In this document: piece after piece, positions 24,508-36,850 of the stretch | How the letters are laid out: every line of letters begins with the position of its first letter | How positions within the stretch are numbered: the first letter of the stretch is position 1 | Origin: Citrus sinensis | Lineage: Eukaryota > Streptophyta > Magnoliopsida > Sapindales > Rutaceae | Assembly (NCBI RefSeq): GCF_022201045.2 | Contig: NC_068564.1 | Location: 26,999,001 to 27,063,000, forward strand | Direction of reading: 5' to 3' | Length of the DNA stretch: 64,000 nucleotides | The notes under the pieces: model-generated | What the model saw: the letters and a program-made list of their open reading frames with translations, nothing else | Told to the model about the DNA's origin: nothing | Databases searched by the model: none | Position numbers and translations under genes: made by a program

Positions 24508-27500
24508 TTAAGAGTGCATTGAATTCAACAACTTAAGAGCCAGTGCTTCTTGTTCCGCCAGAGAAATAGAATCGATGTTGGGACCATTGTCATCCTTGTT
24601 CTGTTTTCTCTCATCGTTGTCGTTGTCACTGTCACTGTCAAAGTATATTTTCGCCTTTTTACGTCTTCCCCGCTCCATTGATTCTTCATCTTTATCAGAA
24701 GCGTTATCCTCATCTTCTTCGTCATCATCATCTCCCAAGCCACCTCTCTTCCGCTTCATCTTCTGCTTGATTCGTTTCTCCCTACGACGCTGACGATCGA
24801 GAAGCTTGTCTTCTTTGTCTGCACGCTTCAACTCTTCTCTAATCTTCTTGTAGTATTCAGTTTTTTGGTCTGCGCATATAACATGAGACATTGGTGAATT
24901 AGATCCTAAAAGACTCGGTGTTCGAAAGCTTAAAAGCTGCCACCCATTAGTTGTTTACAAGGTTCAATTGAGGAATGACCATAAATTCCTTCAATTCAAC
25001 TTTACAACTACAATTAAGCTGTTTAAACAACTGATTGCTAATATGATCCATCATACTCCAGCTTCGGAAACATGATGGCATCATTTGGGTTCATTTAAAC
25101 TTGGAAATCAGAATGTAATTATAAACTTTTACCTTGATCAAGTGAAACATTGGCATTCTTTGTGTCAGCCAGCATTGCAAGTGGAGGTACAGTGTTACAT
25201 TCCTCATCAAAGACTAACCTCGTCCCCAAAGGTCTATGAACATTGATCTTCAATTTCTTATTCTTTTTAACTCTGGTTGCTCGCCTGAAGGAAAAACAAT
25301 TCAATTCAAATTACATCAAAAAAAAAATATAAAACAATAGAAAACAGCAGAGTCTGATGACCCAGTACAGTTTAACCCTAACTGTTCATTTCCAATGAAA
25401 GAGAAATTTCTATGAAGATAAAGTTCTAAATCGAATTCTATAGATATTGACGGGAAAGATCAGCCATTCTGAGAACAGAATTAGCTGTCCAAACCAGATT
25501 ATTTTATTTTATTGCCAAGTCATCTTTACGTTCAATTTCCAAAAAAATATCAATTCTATAAAAGAAGCTTACATAACATCTTCCAACAGGTCAGCTTTGC
25601 CCTCATCTTCTACATCCTTTGTTTCAAGAATGTCTCTGTCCACATTCTCTTCAGTGAAATTATCTGGAAGTAGCTTCTCTCTTGAAATCATCAATTTATC
25701 CTCCTTTTCAGCATTGTCAAGAACAGGTTTTACAGGCACCATTTTGCCCTTCTTTTGGTTCAGAAATCTGATTTTCGGGGTCATAGGCAGACCCAGTGAT
25801 GCCGAGAATTCATCAATGGACAGCTTCGTCACATCAAAAACCTCTTTATCCTTTTGAATATGAACAGAGCGCAAATATGTAATAAAGGCCTTTTGAGCTC
25901 GATGCTGCATATCTGGATATTTGACAAGTAAAGCCGCTAACAATCCAGAAACAGGTTGCAGTCTTTTGGTGTTTGCCTGAAAATTCAGCAATGATTAAAG
26001 CAAAGTTAATATATGAAAGGTCACTCAGACAAGAACTCTTACCACTGGCTAAGCTTTTGGATTACAGTGCCAACCAGATTCCTTCAACATCCAAATTGGA
26101 AAATTTGAAAACAAATAAAATAAACAACTTTCAAATACCTTAGTAAAATGTATGGGTATTTTCGCTTCCCGCAACTTCTCAAGCATTTTCATTTCTGTAG
26201 GCGTCAAAAATAAGACAGACCTCCCTCCACTATTATAGCGAGCTGTGCGCCCAACTCGATGTATGTAGGATGCAACATCTTCTGGGCAATCGACCTAGAA
26301 TAACAAAATGAAGTCTATGAGCCAATTTAAGGACATTTTCTGCCCAAAGCAAAAGTTGCTTCCTTGAACAGCAAATACTTCACCTGGACAACCCAGTCAA
26401 CTGCCTTATTAAAATCAAGACCTCTTGAGGCCACATCAGTGCAAAAGAGAACTGAACGCTTCTCACAAAACTGAGCATATATGGCCATTCTTCTATCCTG
26501 CTTCATCCTACCATAAAGACACATCAAGGGTATACCAGGGCGCAACTTCTTAAATGCTTCAAAGACATATTTTACCTGCAATAGAGAAACATTCTCTGTC
26601 AAGTAAATGTCAACAATAGGTTTAGAACAAAGAGAAAAGAGGCACTTAAGATATGAAATAAAAATGCATATTCTCTTTCAATATAAACCAGATACCATGC
26701 AAGCACCAAGGCAACCCAGTGAAGTCAGATCATTCAATCATGAATGCTAAGCACAAGGAAGATAAATGTGACATTTGAGCCATCCATATTAACAGTGGGG
26801 TGCAAATTGTACACAAGGTGCTTAGTATGACATATGAGCCATCCATACACTAAAAGTGGGATGGCAAATTGGAGACAAGTTTGAAAAATCAACATTCTTT
26901 TCAAATTCAAAAACCAAATTACCTGTTTGCAGCTTGTTAGAAAAACTAGAATCTTTGAATTAAGATGCGCCTTTATGAAGCTCCACAACATGTCTAACTT
27001 TTGTTCAAGAGGGACAATCATTGCAGTCTGCTGCAAACGATTGGGAGTAGCTGTCACAGACTCCTCATGCACACTCAGATACTGAGGGTCCTTCAAACTC
27101 AGTCTTGCAAGATCCTGAACAGACTTCGTTTGAGTTGCAGAGAAAAGAAAGGTTTGTCTATGTTTTGGGAGCTGTGAGACAATTGCATTTAAAGCCTTCT
27201 TAAATCCAACATCAAGAATACGATCTGCCTCGTCAAGGATCAAAATCTGTTCCCCAGCCAGGAATTTTCACTCATATCAGCAAACAAACAAACAACAAAA
27301 TGCACAACAAGTTATATCTAAGGAGGTTATGAATTATAACATATATAGTGAATACATAGTGTGGTTGAAAGAGTGGGTAAAAAGGGCTGCGGTTGGGCAA
27401 AGGAAAATTATTGAGGAATGAGGTATACTAATACAACGGATACAAGTTTGCTTCTACTAAAGAGTTTCTGAAAACAGGAAGAGTAAAATAAGATCGCCTC

Positions 27501-28705
27501 TAAATCTGGATGGCCAAGTTAGAAACATACTGTCAAATTTAGATAATAAGATGGTCTTTTACTCACATAAATTATTAGCAGTACTAACTAGTACTTTCTT
27601 TCATTAAAAGCTAAAAAATAACAGCAACATAAGTTTAAGAAGAACATTATGGTGACCTGAAGTTGTGAACAATCAAAATTTGGAGTCTCATCCATGTGCT
27701 GAAGAAGCCTACCAGGGGTGCAGACCAATATGTTCAGCTCATTCACATGCTCCTTCTCCATATCAACATCCCTTCTACCACCAATTAAGAGGCCAGCACT
27801 AAAATTATGGTGCTTGCCAACAGCTTTCAATACATCAAAAAGTTGATCCGCTAATTCCCTAGTGGGAGATATTATAATACTGCCCACACCATCCTCAGGC
27901 CCCCATCTCTCCTTATACAACTTCTCCAAAACCTGAAACAAACAATCAAATCAAGAACCATATACATTCCATTTCTACAATTAAAAAATACTTAAAACAT
28001 CACAAAAATTTCTACATTCTCCTGCTGTCCCTATAGATGATTCTTTTACTCAAAATTCCTCAGTAAACAAATAACTAGTAACACATATCCAGATTATGTA
28101 ACAAAGAGCTATTGTACTTTCAAAGTCGAATTCTGAAACAGAAACAAGACAGTTTCATACACGGAAAAGGATTCGACGCTCTGCTGAGTACTGAATCAAC
28201 GGCTAGGATTTGTCTAATATAGGTCTCAACCAAATCTTGACCGCTGATTCGGTGCTCAGCACAAGCTCAGCGGAACACCAAATCCTGGTCTAACAAACAC
28301 ATGCATATTAGCTCAATAGCATTAAAATTCACTCACAGGAATAACAAAAGCTAAAGTCTTTCCAGACCCAGTTTTGGCGGCCCCCAAAATATCTCTCCCG
28401 CACAACGAATGCGGCAAAGAAGCTCTCTGTATATCAGTCATCTTAACAAAGCCAGCATCTTTTAACCCGCTCTTCGTCTTCTTCGATATGGGCAACTGAT
28501 CAAACCTCGTCGACCCCACATACTTGGAGAAGCTATCTTCCCCGATTCGTCCAATGGGTTCCTTTTTACCGAGTGGCGGAAACGACAGCGGATTCGTGCC
28601 CGACTCCGGCTTTTGTGAGTCGATCCATGAGTTTAGTAGCTCGATTTCTTCGATTTCCATCGAACGAACTGCCTTGCGGTTCGGTTTTCGCTTTGATTTC
28701 TTCAT
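24508..28705 (-). CDS. RH32: DEAD-box ATP-dependent RNA helicase 32 (Dbp4/DDX10 type)
   Basis: RH32 is the plant counterpart of yeast Dbp4, a nucleolar helicase in 18S rRNA processing. Eight minus-strand exons join in frame: 28705-28337, 27932-27657, 27246-26923, 26575-26384, 26294-26139, 25976-25573, 25284-25133 and 24869-24508, giving 744 residues. Visible motifs are the Q motif (68-93), motif I AKTGSGKT (110-117), PTREL (146-150), [14 protein letters not shown] (220-223), SAT (251-253), TDVASRGLD (369-377) and HRVGRTAR (399-406). A DUF4217-like segment ([10 protein letters not shown]...FSASLGLP) follows. The C-terminal tail is Lys/Arg-rich and then acidic ([10 protein letters not shown]), as expected for this subfamily. 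The catalytic residues are intact. A telo-box-like CTAGGGTTTT lies upstream at 28793-28802. Confidence 0.96.
26750..26880. repeat. Imperfect tandem duplication in RH32 intron 3
   Basis: Two adjacent units of about 65 bp share the core TGAGCCATCCATA followed by CAGTGGGGTGCAAATTG or AAGTGGGATGGCAAATTG. They cover about 26750-26812 and 26818-26880. They are non-coding and too diverged to be a recent event. Confidence 0.8.
28169..28285. repeat. Short hairpin repeat (MITE-like) in RH32 intron 1
   Basis: The 117-bp segment has inverted ends: the left arm GGATTCGACGCTCTGCTGAG pairs imperfectly with the reverse complement of the right arm, GGATTTGGTGTTCCGCTGAG, and the matches continue inward (CTGAATCAACGG versus CGAATCAGCGG). 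It is GC-richer than the intron around it. This fits a miniature inverted-repeat element, but no target duplication was found. Confidence 0.6.
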
Positions 28706-28809
28706 TTTTTATGTGATTTTGTTATGACTGTCGGAGGTATTTTTGGGTTTATTGAGTCAGTGTGCAGTAGAGACAAGGAGAGAAGAAGAGTGCTAGGGTT
28801 TTAGAGGTT

Positions 28810-29640
28810 TAATTGAAGTCTGAGGATAGAGAATTTAACGAATGGACTGAAATGTAAGAAGTAGATAACATTAGCATAAATTGTAATTTTGATCAAATTA
28901 ATTTTTTTAATTGTGTTTTATCCCATCATTTAAAATTTTTTGTTTTGATAAATGCGAAGGATCTAACTAAACAAATATAAAATTTCTCAAACAATTAATG
29001 ACTTTTATATGCACCAAAATGCTATGATAATGTTCGATATCACTTGCAAACCTCGTAAGAACGAACACAATATTAAAATAATGGGTTTATATTATCAAAA
29101 TTAACATGATTTCAAATAAGACAAGTTTGTGACTACTGTTTATTAATAATGTTGGGTTTAGATAAAAATTTCTAACATGGAAATCCATTGATAATAATTT
29201 GATTAATCATAATATATTGACTCATTTTTCATCCAATACAACTATAAAATATTGAATCTGCCATATTTTGCATTAAAAATATTAAAAACATGTTAATGGA
29301 TTGATTTTTTAAAAATTAAAAGTACGTTAAATAGGTGATACAATATAAATATTAAATAGGTCGCGTTAATGTTTAAAATTTTATTTGGGTTTTCATTAAT
29401 TCATATTTGATACGATGTAAATTAAACTTAACATTAACATGACGTAATCACAAAAAATATCCCCTCTAATTTCAATATATTTAAAAGGCTTTATACAATT
29501 AAATACATAAAATAATGAATAATTTTATTATATATTTCTAGAATTGAGATAAAGGAAAGTTCATGTTCAAGCTCAATTCAAAAGAAAAAATTTATGTTTT
29601 ATCATCAATATACATATATTGCAAGGGAGCTGTCCCTATA
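28810..29640. other. AT-rich intergenic DNA
   Basis: Extremely AT-rich sequence between the RH32 promoter and the SM-domain gene. No coding frame, RNA gene or clear terminal repeat. Nothing specific is supported. Confidence 0.5.
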
Positions 29641-29659
29641 TATAAATATAGTAGTTTTT

Positions 29660-30030
29660 TTATCAGGATTTTAAAGTGCGGGAAAGGCCGGAAAAATTTT
29701 AAAATCCCACAATTTTAAATGTTTACAGTTTAAGCCTTTAAAACCGTATGGTTTTAAAGTTTTCTCACACTATCTCGTACTTTAAAATTTCAGACTGAAA
29801 TATTTCTATATATATATATATATATATATAATTATTCTCTAATGCGGGTATTCTCATTTTTTCTTTTTATGAAAACACAATTTAAACCGCAAGATTTAAA
29901 AGAGTTGGTTTTTAATACTTTAAAACTGCACGGTTTTATAATTTATTCAATAACTAACTCTTTTAAATCATACTGTTAAAAAATATGTCTGCAATAAAAA
30001 AAATGCGGCCATATACACCTGAGAATATTA
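29660..30030. repeat. AT-rich block of short inverted repeats, possible MITE
   Basis: The segment contains several near-palindromes built from TTTAAAACCG and CGGTTTTAAA, a (TA)n run at about 29810-29830, and loosely inverted ends (ATTATTCTCTAATGCGGG near 29831 versus the reverse complement of GCGGCCATA...GAGAATATTAT near 30005-30030). It looks like one or two overlapping degraded miniature elements. Boundaries are uncertain. Confidence 0.35.
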
Positions 30031-30427
30031 TATATATATATTACTTTTTAAAAGTATTTTTTAAATAGCATACATCACAACTCAAACATCTACTCTAAGT
30101 TAGACGAACTTGCTGAAAATTTAGGGGAAATGAATAATTAAAGCTAAGAGTAAGGGTGCCATCGATATTTACCTTCAAAAAGACAAAAAATAAAAAATAA
30201 AACTTAGTGACGAAGGCATGAAACGCACGCAATTGCAAACAAAACGATTTTGCTTCCTCTTCTTCCTCTTCTTCCTCGTACCATCCTCTACAAAAAGGCC
30301 CATCACCAGATCTCTCCTTAATCTCTGCAAACACTTTGGATACAAAACAAAAACAGAATCTTCTTTAAAACTCTAATTTTTTTATTTATTCAATTCCCAA
30401 AAAAATTAAAATAAAATAAAAGAAGAG

Positions 30428-33400
30428 ATGGGTTACAAGAAGAGAACAGAACAAGAAACGACTCATTCTAATAATTCATCTTCATTGAGTGAAGCTTTGC
30501 TTTTTGCCACTATGTGCATCATTGGCCTCCCTGTTGATGTTTACATCAAGGACGGCTCTGTTTACTCTGGAATCTTCTATACTGCTTCTGTTGAAAAGGA
30601 TTATGGTTAGTTTTTCTATTTGTTTATTTATTTTGAAGTTGGAGCTTTAGCTGCCATCTTTGGCGTTAGTTTGTGAATTTATTGAAATGTTTCTGGGATT
30701 TTTTTGTAACGGGAAATAATATCTGGGTTTGGATGTTTATGAGGAATTATATCTGGGTTTTGGATTTAGTGCTTAGTAGTGTTGATCTTTCTTTGTAAGC
30801 TTTAGCTCACATATTTGACACTAGTTTAAGAATTTCTTCATTTTTTTTGGAAATTGAATTGGGTTTGGAAATTTGTGAGGTTTCTATAGGTAGCGTTTAT
30901 CTTACTATGACTTGTTAGGATCAAGTTTGATTCTGATCTAATAAAATGGTGATTGTTTTGATGCTGTGTATTTTTCTTTTTCAAAATGGTTGGTTTGGTT
31001 GCATAGAAAGGGTAGGACTAGAAAGGAAACAAAGAATTTCGTGGTTGTACATTAGGTTATTTTTCTTATCATGACTATCACAATTGAGAAGTTTTCACTT
31101 TTCTTTTTCTGGAATTTAAAATGATAAAAATGTAGGATTTACTTTTGGTGACAGGCCTGTGTGTTGAGAGTAATACTTCTCACTAACTATTCATTTCAAT
31201 TCTCTATAGAAGAGAGTGATTTTTATTCATTTGGCTGATTTTTGGTTTAGGTATTGTTTTGAAGAAAGCAAAAATGTCCAAGAAGGGGAAAAGTAATGCT
31301 AATGTTGCAAATGGGACTGTAATAGAGACACTTGTAATCCTTTCGGCTGATCTTGTTCAAGTTGTTGCCAAGGTATATGATTCTTTATTTTTTATTCGTT
31401 TATATGTTCTTTTAGGACTCTTATTCATTTTACTGGTTTCATGTTTGAACAATTTGTTTGATGTGCATATGTGGTTCCGCACAAAGGGAGTTCAACTTCC
31501 AGCTGATGGCATTGCTGGTAATTTTGCTGGTGATGATGTGGTAGCTGTTGCCGGCACAGTTCCCCCCATTGACGGCCAAATAAGTGAGGCAAAAAGACCT
31601 ATCAGGTCTGGCTTGAATAAAAGGCGTAATCAGAAAAGGTAAATGATTATATATTATTTCTTAAATTTGAAGCCATGTTGCATTGCTGTAAACATCTCAA
31701 TACAACCATGCACTAATCTGTTTAACAACGAAAGCAGAATATCAGTCCGAAATGAGAATGGTTATTTCCATGGTGATGGGCCCATAAAAGCTGAGAAAGA
31801 ACATGAAGAACAAATGTTGTCACTGAAGAATATGAGAAATGCCATGGAAGTTGAGCATGGAAAAAGAGATAGAATGGATGTGACTAAGGTAAATTTCCTT
31901 GATATATATTTTGGGCAAAACATTCAAATTGACACGCATAGGTATATTGTAAATAGTTCTTGTGTCTAATGATGGAAGGGGCTTTGTATACTTGTCTTAT
32001 CTTATTTATAAGTGTGAGGTAAATGTCAGATAGATGCTGCCACTTTCATTTCTTATAATTGCTTACAACTTGGTTGTGGTCGGCCTTTTGGACCATTATC
32101 ATTTAATTGGATACTTCTAAGAGGCTGCAAAATTTTTTGTTGAAGGACTATCATGCTTGATTTATGCTTCTTGTGAAAGAACCAATTATATGGCTTATAA
32201 GGACAGATATGATGCATAAGAGATCTTCTGGGCAGTTACGTTGTAAATGAGTCAATTTGGTAATCGGTTTCCTTATTTACGGCCAAGCTGTCTAAGATAT
32301 GTGTGTGTGTGATATGTATCTTTTAGCATTTTTCTAACAAACATTTTCCTCTCTTTCCCCTTCATTGCAGATTGAAGAAGCTTCAGTTGACTCAGTTAAT
32401 GGAAGGTATGAGTTATCAACTTTCTTCTGACTTCTATCTTATCCCTGGGAATGGTTCTTTGGCTGGCGAAAAAGGAATTTGGGTCTTGTGTTCAGATAAC
32501 AATCTATCTATCAATTCGGGCTCAAACTCTATCCTCAAATACTCTGCATGACAGTGACAGATACCTCTATTTTTTGCTGGATATTGACAGATTTCCATCC
32601 TGTTATACCATGTTATTTCTCTTGTGTTTATCTTTAACACTATTATATTTCTACTTGGTAGAAGATATGTTTCTGTTGTTTCTACATGTATTTCTTTCTC
32701 ATTCTCAGATTCCTTTCATTTGCTTTTCTGACAGACAGGTCGGAGATAAGAGTTCACAAGGTCAGCAGGATTCTTGCACACGGACTACTGAGCTCCATAA
32801 AGGAGACAATGTATGTAGATACTGGCTGATTCTTGCTGTGGGACAAGGATTATTGGGAACTATTGAGTCCATAGTGTTAAATGCCATATTTACCAGTTAA
32901 TGTTATTGTTTTTTGCAGGTTGATGGGGTTCAAGGATCAAGTACAAACTGTGAGTTTGAAATCCTTGGTTATCTGAGCAGGGTTCAAAATTTATTTTTCA
33001 GTAGCTGTCAATTTAGTGCTCTAGCAGTGAATGCTTTTTAATATTAGATAGAAATGTACAATGGAGGTTAGCATGGTAGAGAATTACAGAACAGTATTTG
33101 CGATATATGTTAGGTTTCCAATCAATCTTTGCATTAGCTTGGTATTAGGGAATTGATGCAATCAATAATTTCAATATCCTTTTGCCTTTTACCATGTAGT
33201 AACTTCTCTTTGGTATTTGAAAATTGGAAATTAATGCTCTTTATCATGTTATTTGTTGAATGAAATATTGTGTTAATTGATGAGATGTGTTGAGACGATG
33301 CCTCCCTCTTGTAAGTTGTGGAAATTGACCGTGACGCTCTTGTTAGACTTCCACATGGTGTTTCCATGAACAGCATGGGGTTTTCTTTCCTATTTGGGCT

Positions 33401-35944
33401 TGATATGTGTCCAAGCATTTCACCTGTTGCCCATCATAATTTTAGTACCTTACTTGCAGTGGGTGCCTGCCAAGGCCCAGTGATGCCTGCTGAGGAGCAT
33501 CCAAATATGGCATTCAAACATTCTAATGGTTTATCTCATGACCCTGCTCATGAACTTGACAAACCGGAAAATCAATGCCGTGAAAGGCCCACTTCAGCTG
33601 ATACTTCTTCTCAAGGTGCTGCTCGTTCAACTGTTTCAACTTCTTCCACTCCAGTTACTGATGTTACATCAGGGCTATGTTTTAGCTCCTTAGCAGCTTC
33701 AACTGAAGTGGTTCCTCTGCAAAGTGCACCTTCGAATAAAAGCACCAAGGTGAATTATAATTTGGAACGAAAACCATGACTCATTTAAATTTCAACGTTC
33801 AATTGAATGTCTTTTGTTTTTTTTAATTTCCTATATCACACCTTAGAACAGGCTTCATGCTTGTACGGACTATCTAAGTTTTTGAATTAGGTCTCTTATA
33901 ACCTAATCGTTACACATTCTATGAATCTTGCTTTATCAGTTGCAAAATTTTTTAATTGGATATTTTTTTTCTCACATAACTTTTCTTATAGGAATTTAAG
34001 CTTAACCCAGGAGCTAAGATCTTCTCGCCGTCTTCTGTGAATCCTGTATCAGCTACTTCTCCAGCAATACCAACAGCTACAAGCATGGCTTATGTGCCAA
34101 GTAACTCTCCAGTTTTACCCATTGCTGCTGCTCAGTCTGAAGTTGGAGTTGGCCCATATCTATCTCATTCTTCTGTGCCTTCGAAATTTGTGCCGTATGG
34201 TACCTTGACAGCTGCAAATGGTGGCAGTGCTGCACAATTTTCCCAACCTGTATGTTCTCTTAGATTTCCATTGAGTTCTCATCTTTCACATTTCTCAAGG
34301 TGTTATTTTATGATATGGATGCAACCTCTGCTTGTTGACCTGAATCCCAGCCTTTTGTAACATGCAACTACTGTATTTGACTTTAATGTACAGTAGTTCA
34401 TAGTGCCCGAAGGAAATTTCTTTTTGAGTGCTTGAATGTAATACTCGGTCCAAACTATTGCATCTTAGCCTTATTAAAGGTTAAGAAAAGGATTCCTCGA
34501 TTCAGAATTAGATAGCTTGCTTGGGAAGAGAAAATTTGTCCATCTGTTTGTGGATCAGTATTAGGTTTACCTCGCACATTCATTCTCTTCTTGTGACTCC
34601 TTATCTGAGATTAACTTGTCTTGTGACTCCTTATTTGCAATTAACTTGACCAAGGAGCATTAGGTTGTAGCAACACACTACATCTTATAGACTACCAAAC
34701 TTGGTTCAAAGTCTTGTTGACTGAGTTCCTTTCTGCTTATAGATTGTTGGACATGCTGGAAGGTCACAGCCAGTTAGATATGCAGGTCAGTATCCTGTAC
34801 AGGCTGGGCCTACATATGTGCATCCAAGTTCACAGGCTGTAAGTAGGAGGATTTATATGCCATCTCCATTGCTTTTTAAGTTTCTTGTTGGATAGGGACT
34901 TATTTGGAGACTATTTATTTATGAATGCTTGATTTTCAAGTGACTAACCTCTGTGTCTCTGTCTCTGTCTCTCTGCCCCTAGGTTATGTTTGGAAGAGTA
35001 GGAGGGCAGCTTGTCTATATGCAGCCAGTTTCTAATGTAAGATACAATGCCTGCACATCACTGAAATTTTATGGTTGAATAACTTTGGGAGTTCTGTCAA
35101 TTATATTCAATGAAGTTAGACATGCAGTGTGGCATCCAGGGATCTTGAAAGGCAATGGCATACATCCATTGGATATTATTTTATACAAATGGACATCGGT
35201 AGCTGATTAACTGTAATTTGGAAGCATTACTAATATGTGTCTCCTATTTATGAAATTATGAAATTCGAGTGTTGTATATAATCAGTCCCATGTAGCATGT
35301 GAAAGGAAGAGCACTTTACTTTTCATGTTCACCTTTTCTCCTTTTTTCTGCTGCTGAATGGTTTCAGTCAATGGTGTGTTCCATTCTTTCTGTTTTTTTT
35401 CACCCTAAAATTCGTTTTACAGGGTTCTTTTTTATTTTACCGCTGTGTATTTCCTGTTTGCTTAACTAAATTTGTTTCATCTTGGAAGGATTTGGGTGTG
35501 GCAGCTATGTCACCAGTATCTGCTCGTCCTGCATTGACACCGCATCAGGTCCAATTTCCCAAGCACCAAGGTATAAACAAGGATAAGGTTTATAATTATT
35601 GAAGTTTATTAAAATTTTACTATATAGTTAAATTTTAGGTCTCACTATTGGATAATTTCTCAGATGGGACTGACTGCTTCTAGGATTGAACTGTTTTCTT
35701 ACATTTAATGGCCTTGTCTCCAAATTTATGCCAGTCAATTTTTAATCCCATGATTTGTTTCTCGACTGCAGGAAATGCAGCAGGCCAGGCTCTGCAGCTT
35801 TGCATCCCCTCTCCTATGGTAGCTGGTGGGCTGCAACCTTTTCCGGTGCCAAGCCACATTCCGGTTTTGCAACCACCCATCCCTGCAAATCGTCCCATTC
35901 CAGTCCCTGGATCTAATGGTCTCTACAGCACCAAATTCCCCTGA
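30428..35944 (+). CDS. Ataxin-2 SM-domain protein with PAM2 motif (PABP-interacting type)
   Basis: Thirteen exons join in frame: 30428-30605, 31251-31372, 31487-31638, 31738-31888, 32371-32405, 32735-32810, 32919-32949, 33460-33749, 33992-34249, 34743-34838, 34983-35036, 35489-35570 and 35772-35944, giving 565 residues. The ataxin-2-type SM (Lsm-like) domain covers about residues 25-102 (CIIGLPVDVYIKDGSVYSGIF...VIETLVILSADLVQVVAK). A charged linker follows, then a Ser/Pro-rich region with a PAM2 motif (FKLNPGAKIFSP, about 347-358), the known ligand of the MLLE domain of poly(A)-binding protein. The C-terminus is Pro/Gln-rich. The usual LsmAD domain is not seen. I assign it to the family containing At5g54920; a role in mRNA translation or turnover with PABP is inferred. 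Confidence 0.87.
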
Positions 35945-36850
35945 AAATGTATTTTTGTCTGAATTTTTTTCCAATAAAAAGTATTGGTTATAGCATTCTT
36001 TTTCTGTGAGAATTAAGCGTAGGAGCAATTTTGTCATTATTCGTTATAGAGAAAGGGGTTACATTTTCGTCGCAGTCGGTGCTCAAGACCTGACTTGGGA
36101 CTTCTTTTTCGGTGGGAAAACATTAGGGAGGTTAATTCTCTAGGAAGGGGATTTGCCGGTTGAACAGCGTTAATCAGAATGGATAACAAGATATGCAATT
36201 CCGAATTGAATATATGGCTCCAATTTTTTATTTTTTTTTGGGCTTTTGAATGTCGATAAATTCTTCTTTACCTTCTGCTGAGCTATATCAATGTCTCTTG
36301 GCATTTGGCTACCGCACAACTTTATCAAACTTAAAAGATCGTCATCCAAATGATTCATTATTTACAACCAGAGAGCATGTTTCGGACTCAACGCAGCTAT
36401 TTAAGCTTGACAACTGCCTCCAGATGCTGACTATGTCCCAGGCACATGATCCTTCCCGCCAAACGAAGCAAAAGCAACGGGCCACTTAAAACTGCATGCA
36501 TAATCATGACAATAATAAGCATAAACAAGCTGTAAGCACTAAAAAGCACATTTTTCACATATTATAAGCTGATGGTTTCCAGCGACAACCATAAATACCA
36601 GAATATCTCTTCTCTAACCCCGTTAGCAAAGAGGCGTCAGGAACAGGTTTAACCAAGGATGGAAACTCTTTGATCAATAACTATTCTAAATCATGACTTT
36701 TAACAGTGACTTTTTGATTTCCCTTTTCCTAATTAAGATCAGATATCACCTACAGAGTTGTCAGATTTCATCAAATCAGTATTCAGACCTCAGGCAAAAT
36801 AAAACAGAAACTGCAGGTCCACCAGCATCATCTTCGGTAGGGCTTTCATA
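35945..36850. other. Convergent 3' regions
   Basis: The interval lies between the ends of the SM/PAM2 gene (plus) and the AT-hook gene (minus). It should contain both 3' untranslated regions. An AATAAA signal lies about 30 bases past the SM/PAM2 stop (in CCAATAAAAAG, about 35972). No gene seen. Confidence 0.55.

Noticed and set aside
33318..33459. In-frame extension upstream of exon 8 of the SM/PAM2 gene
   Set aside because: Exon 7 ends in a phase that requires the acceptor at 33459; the upstream open frame is treated as intron.
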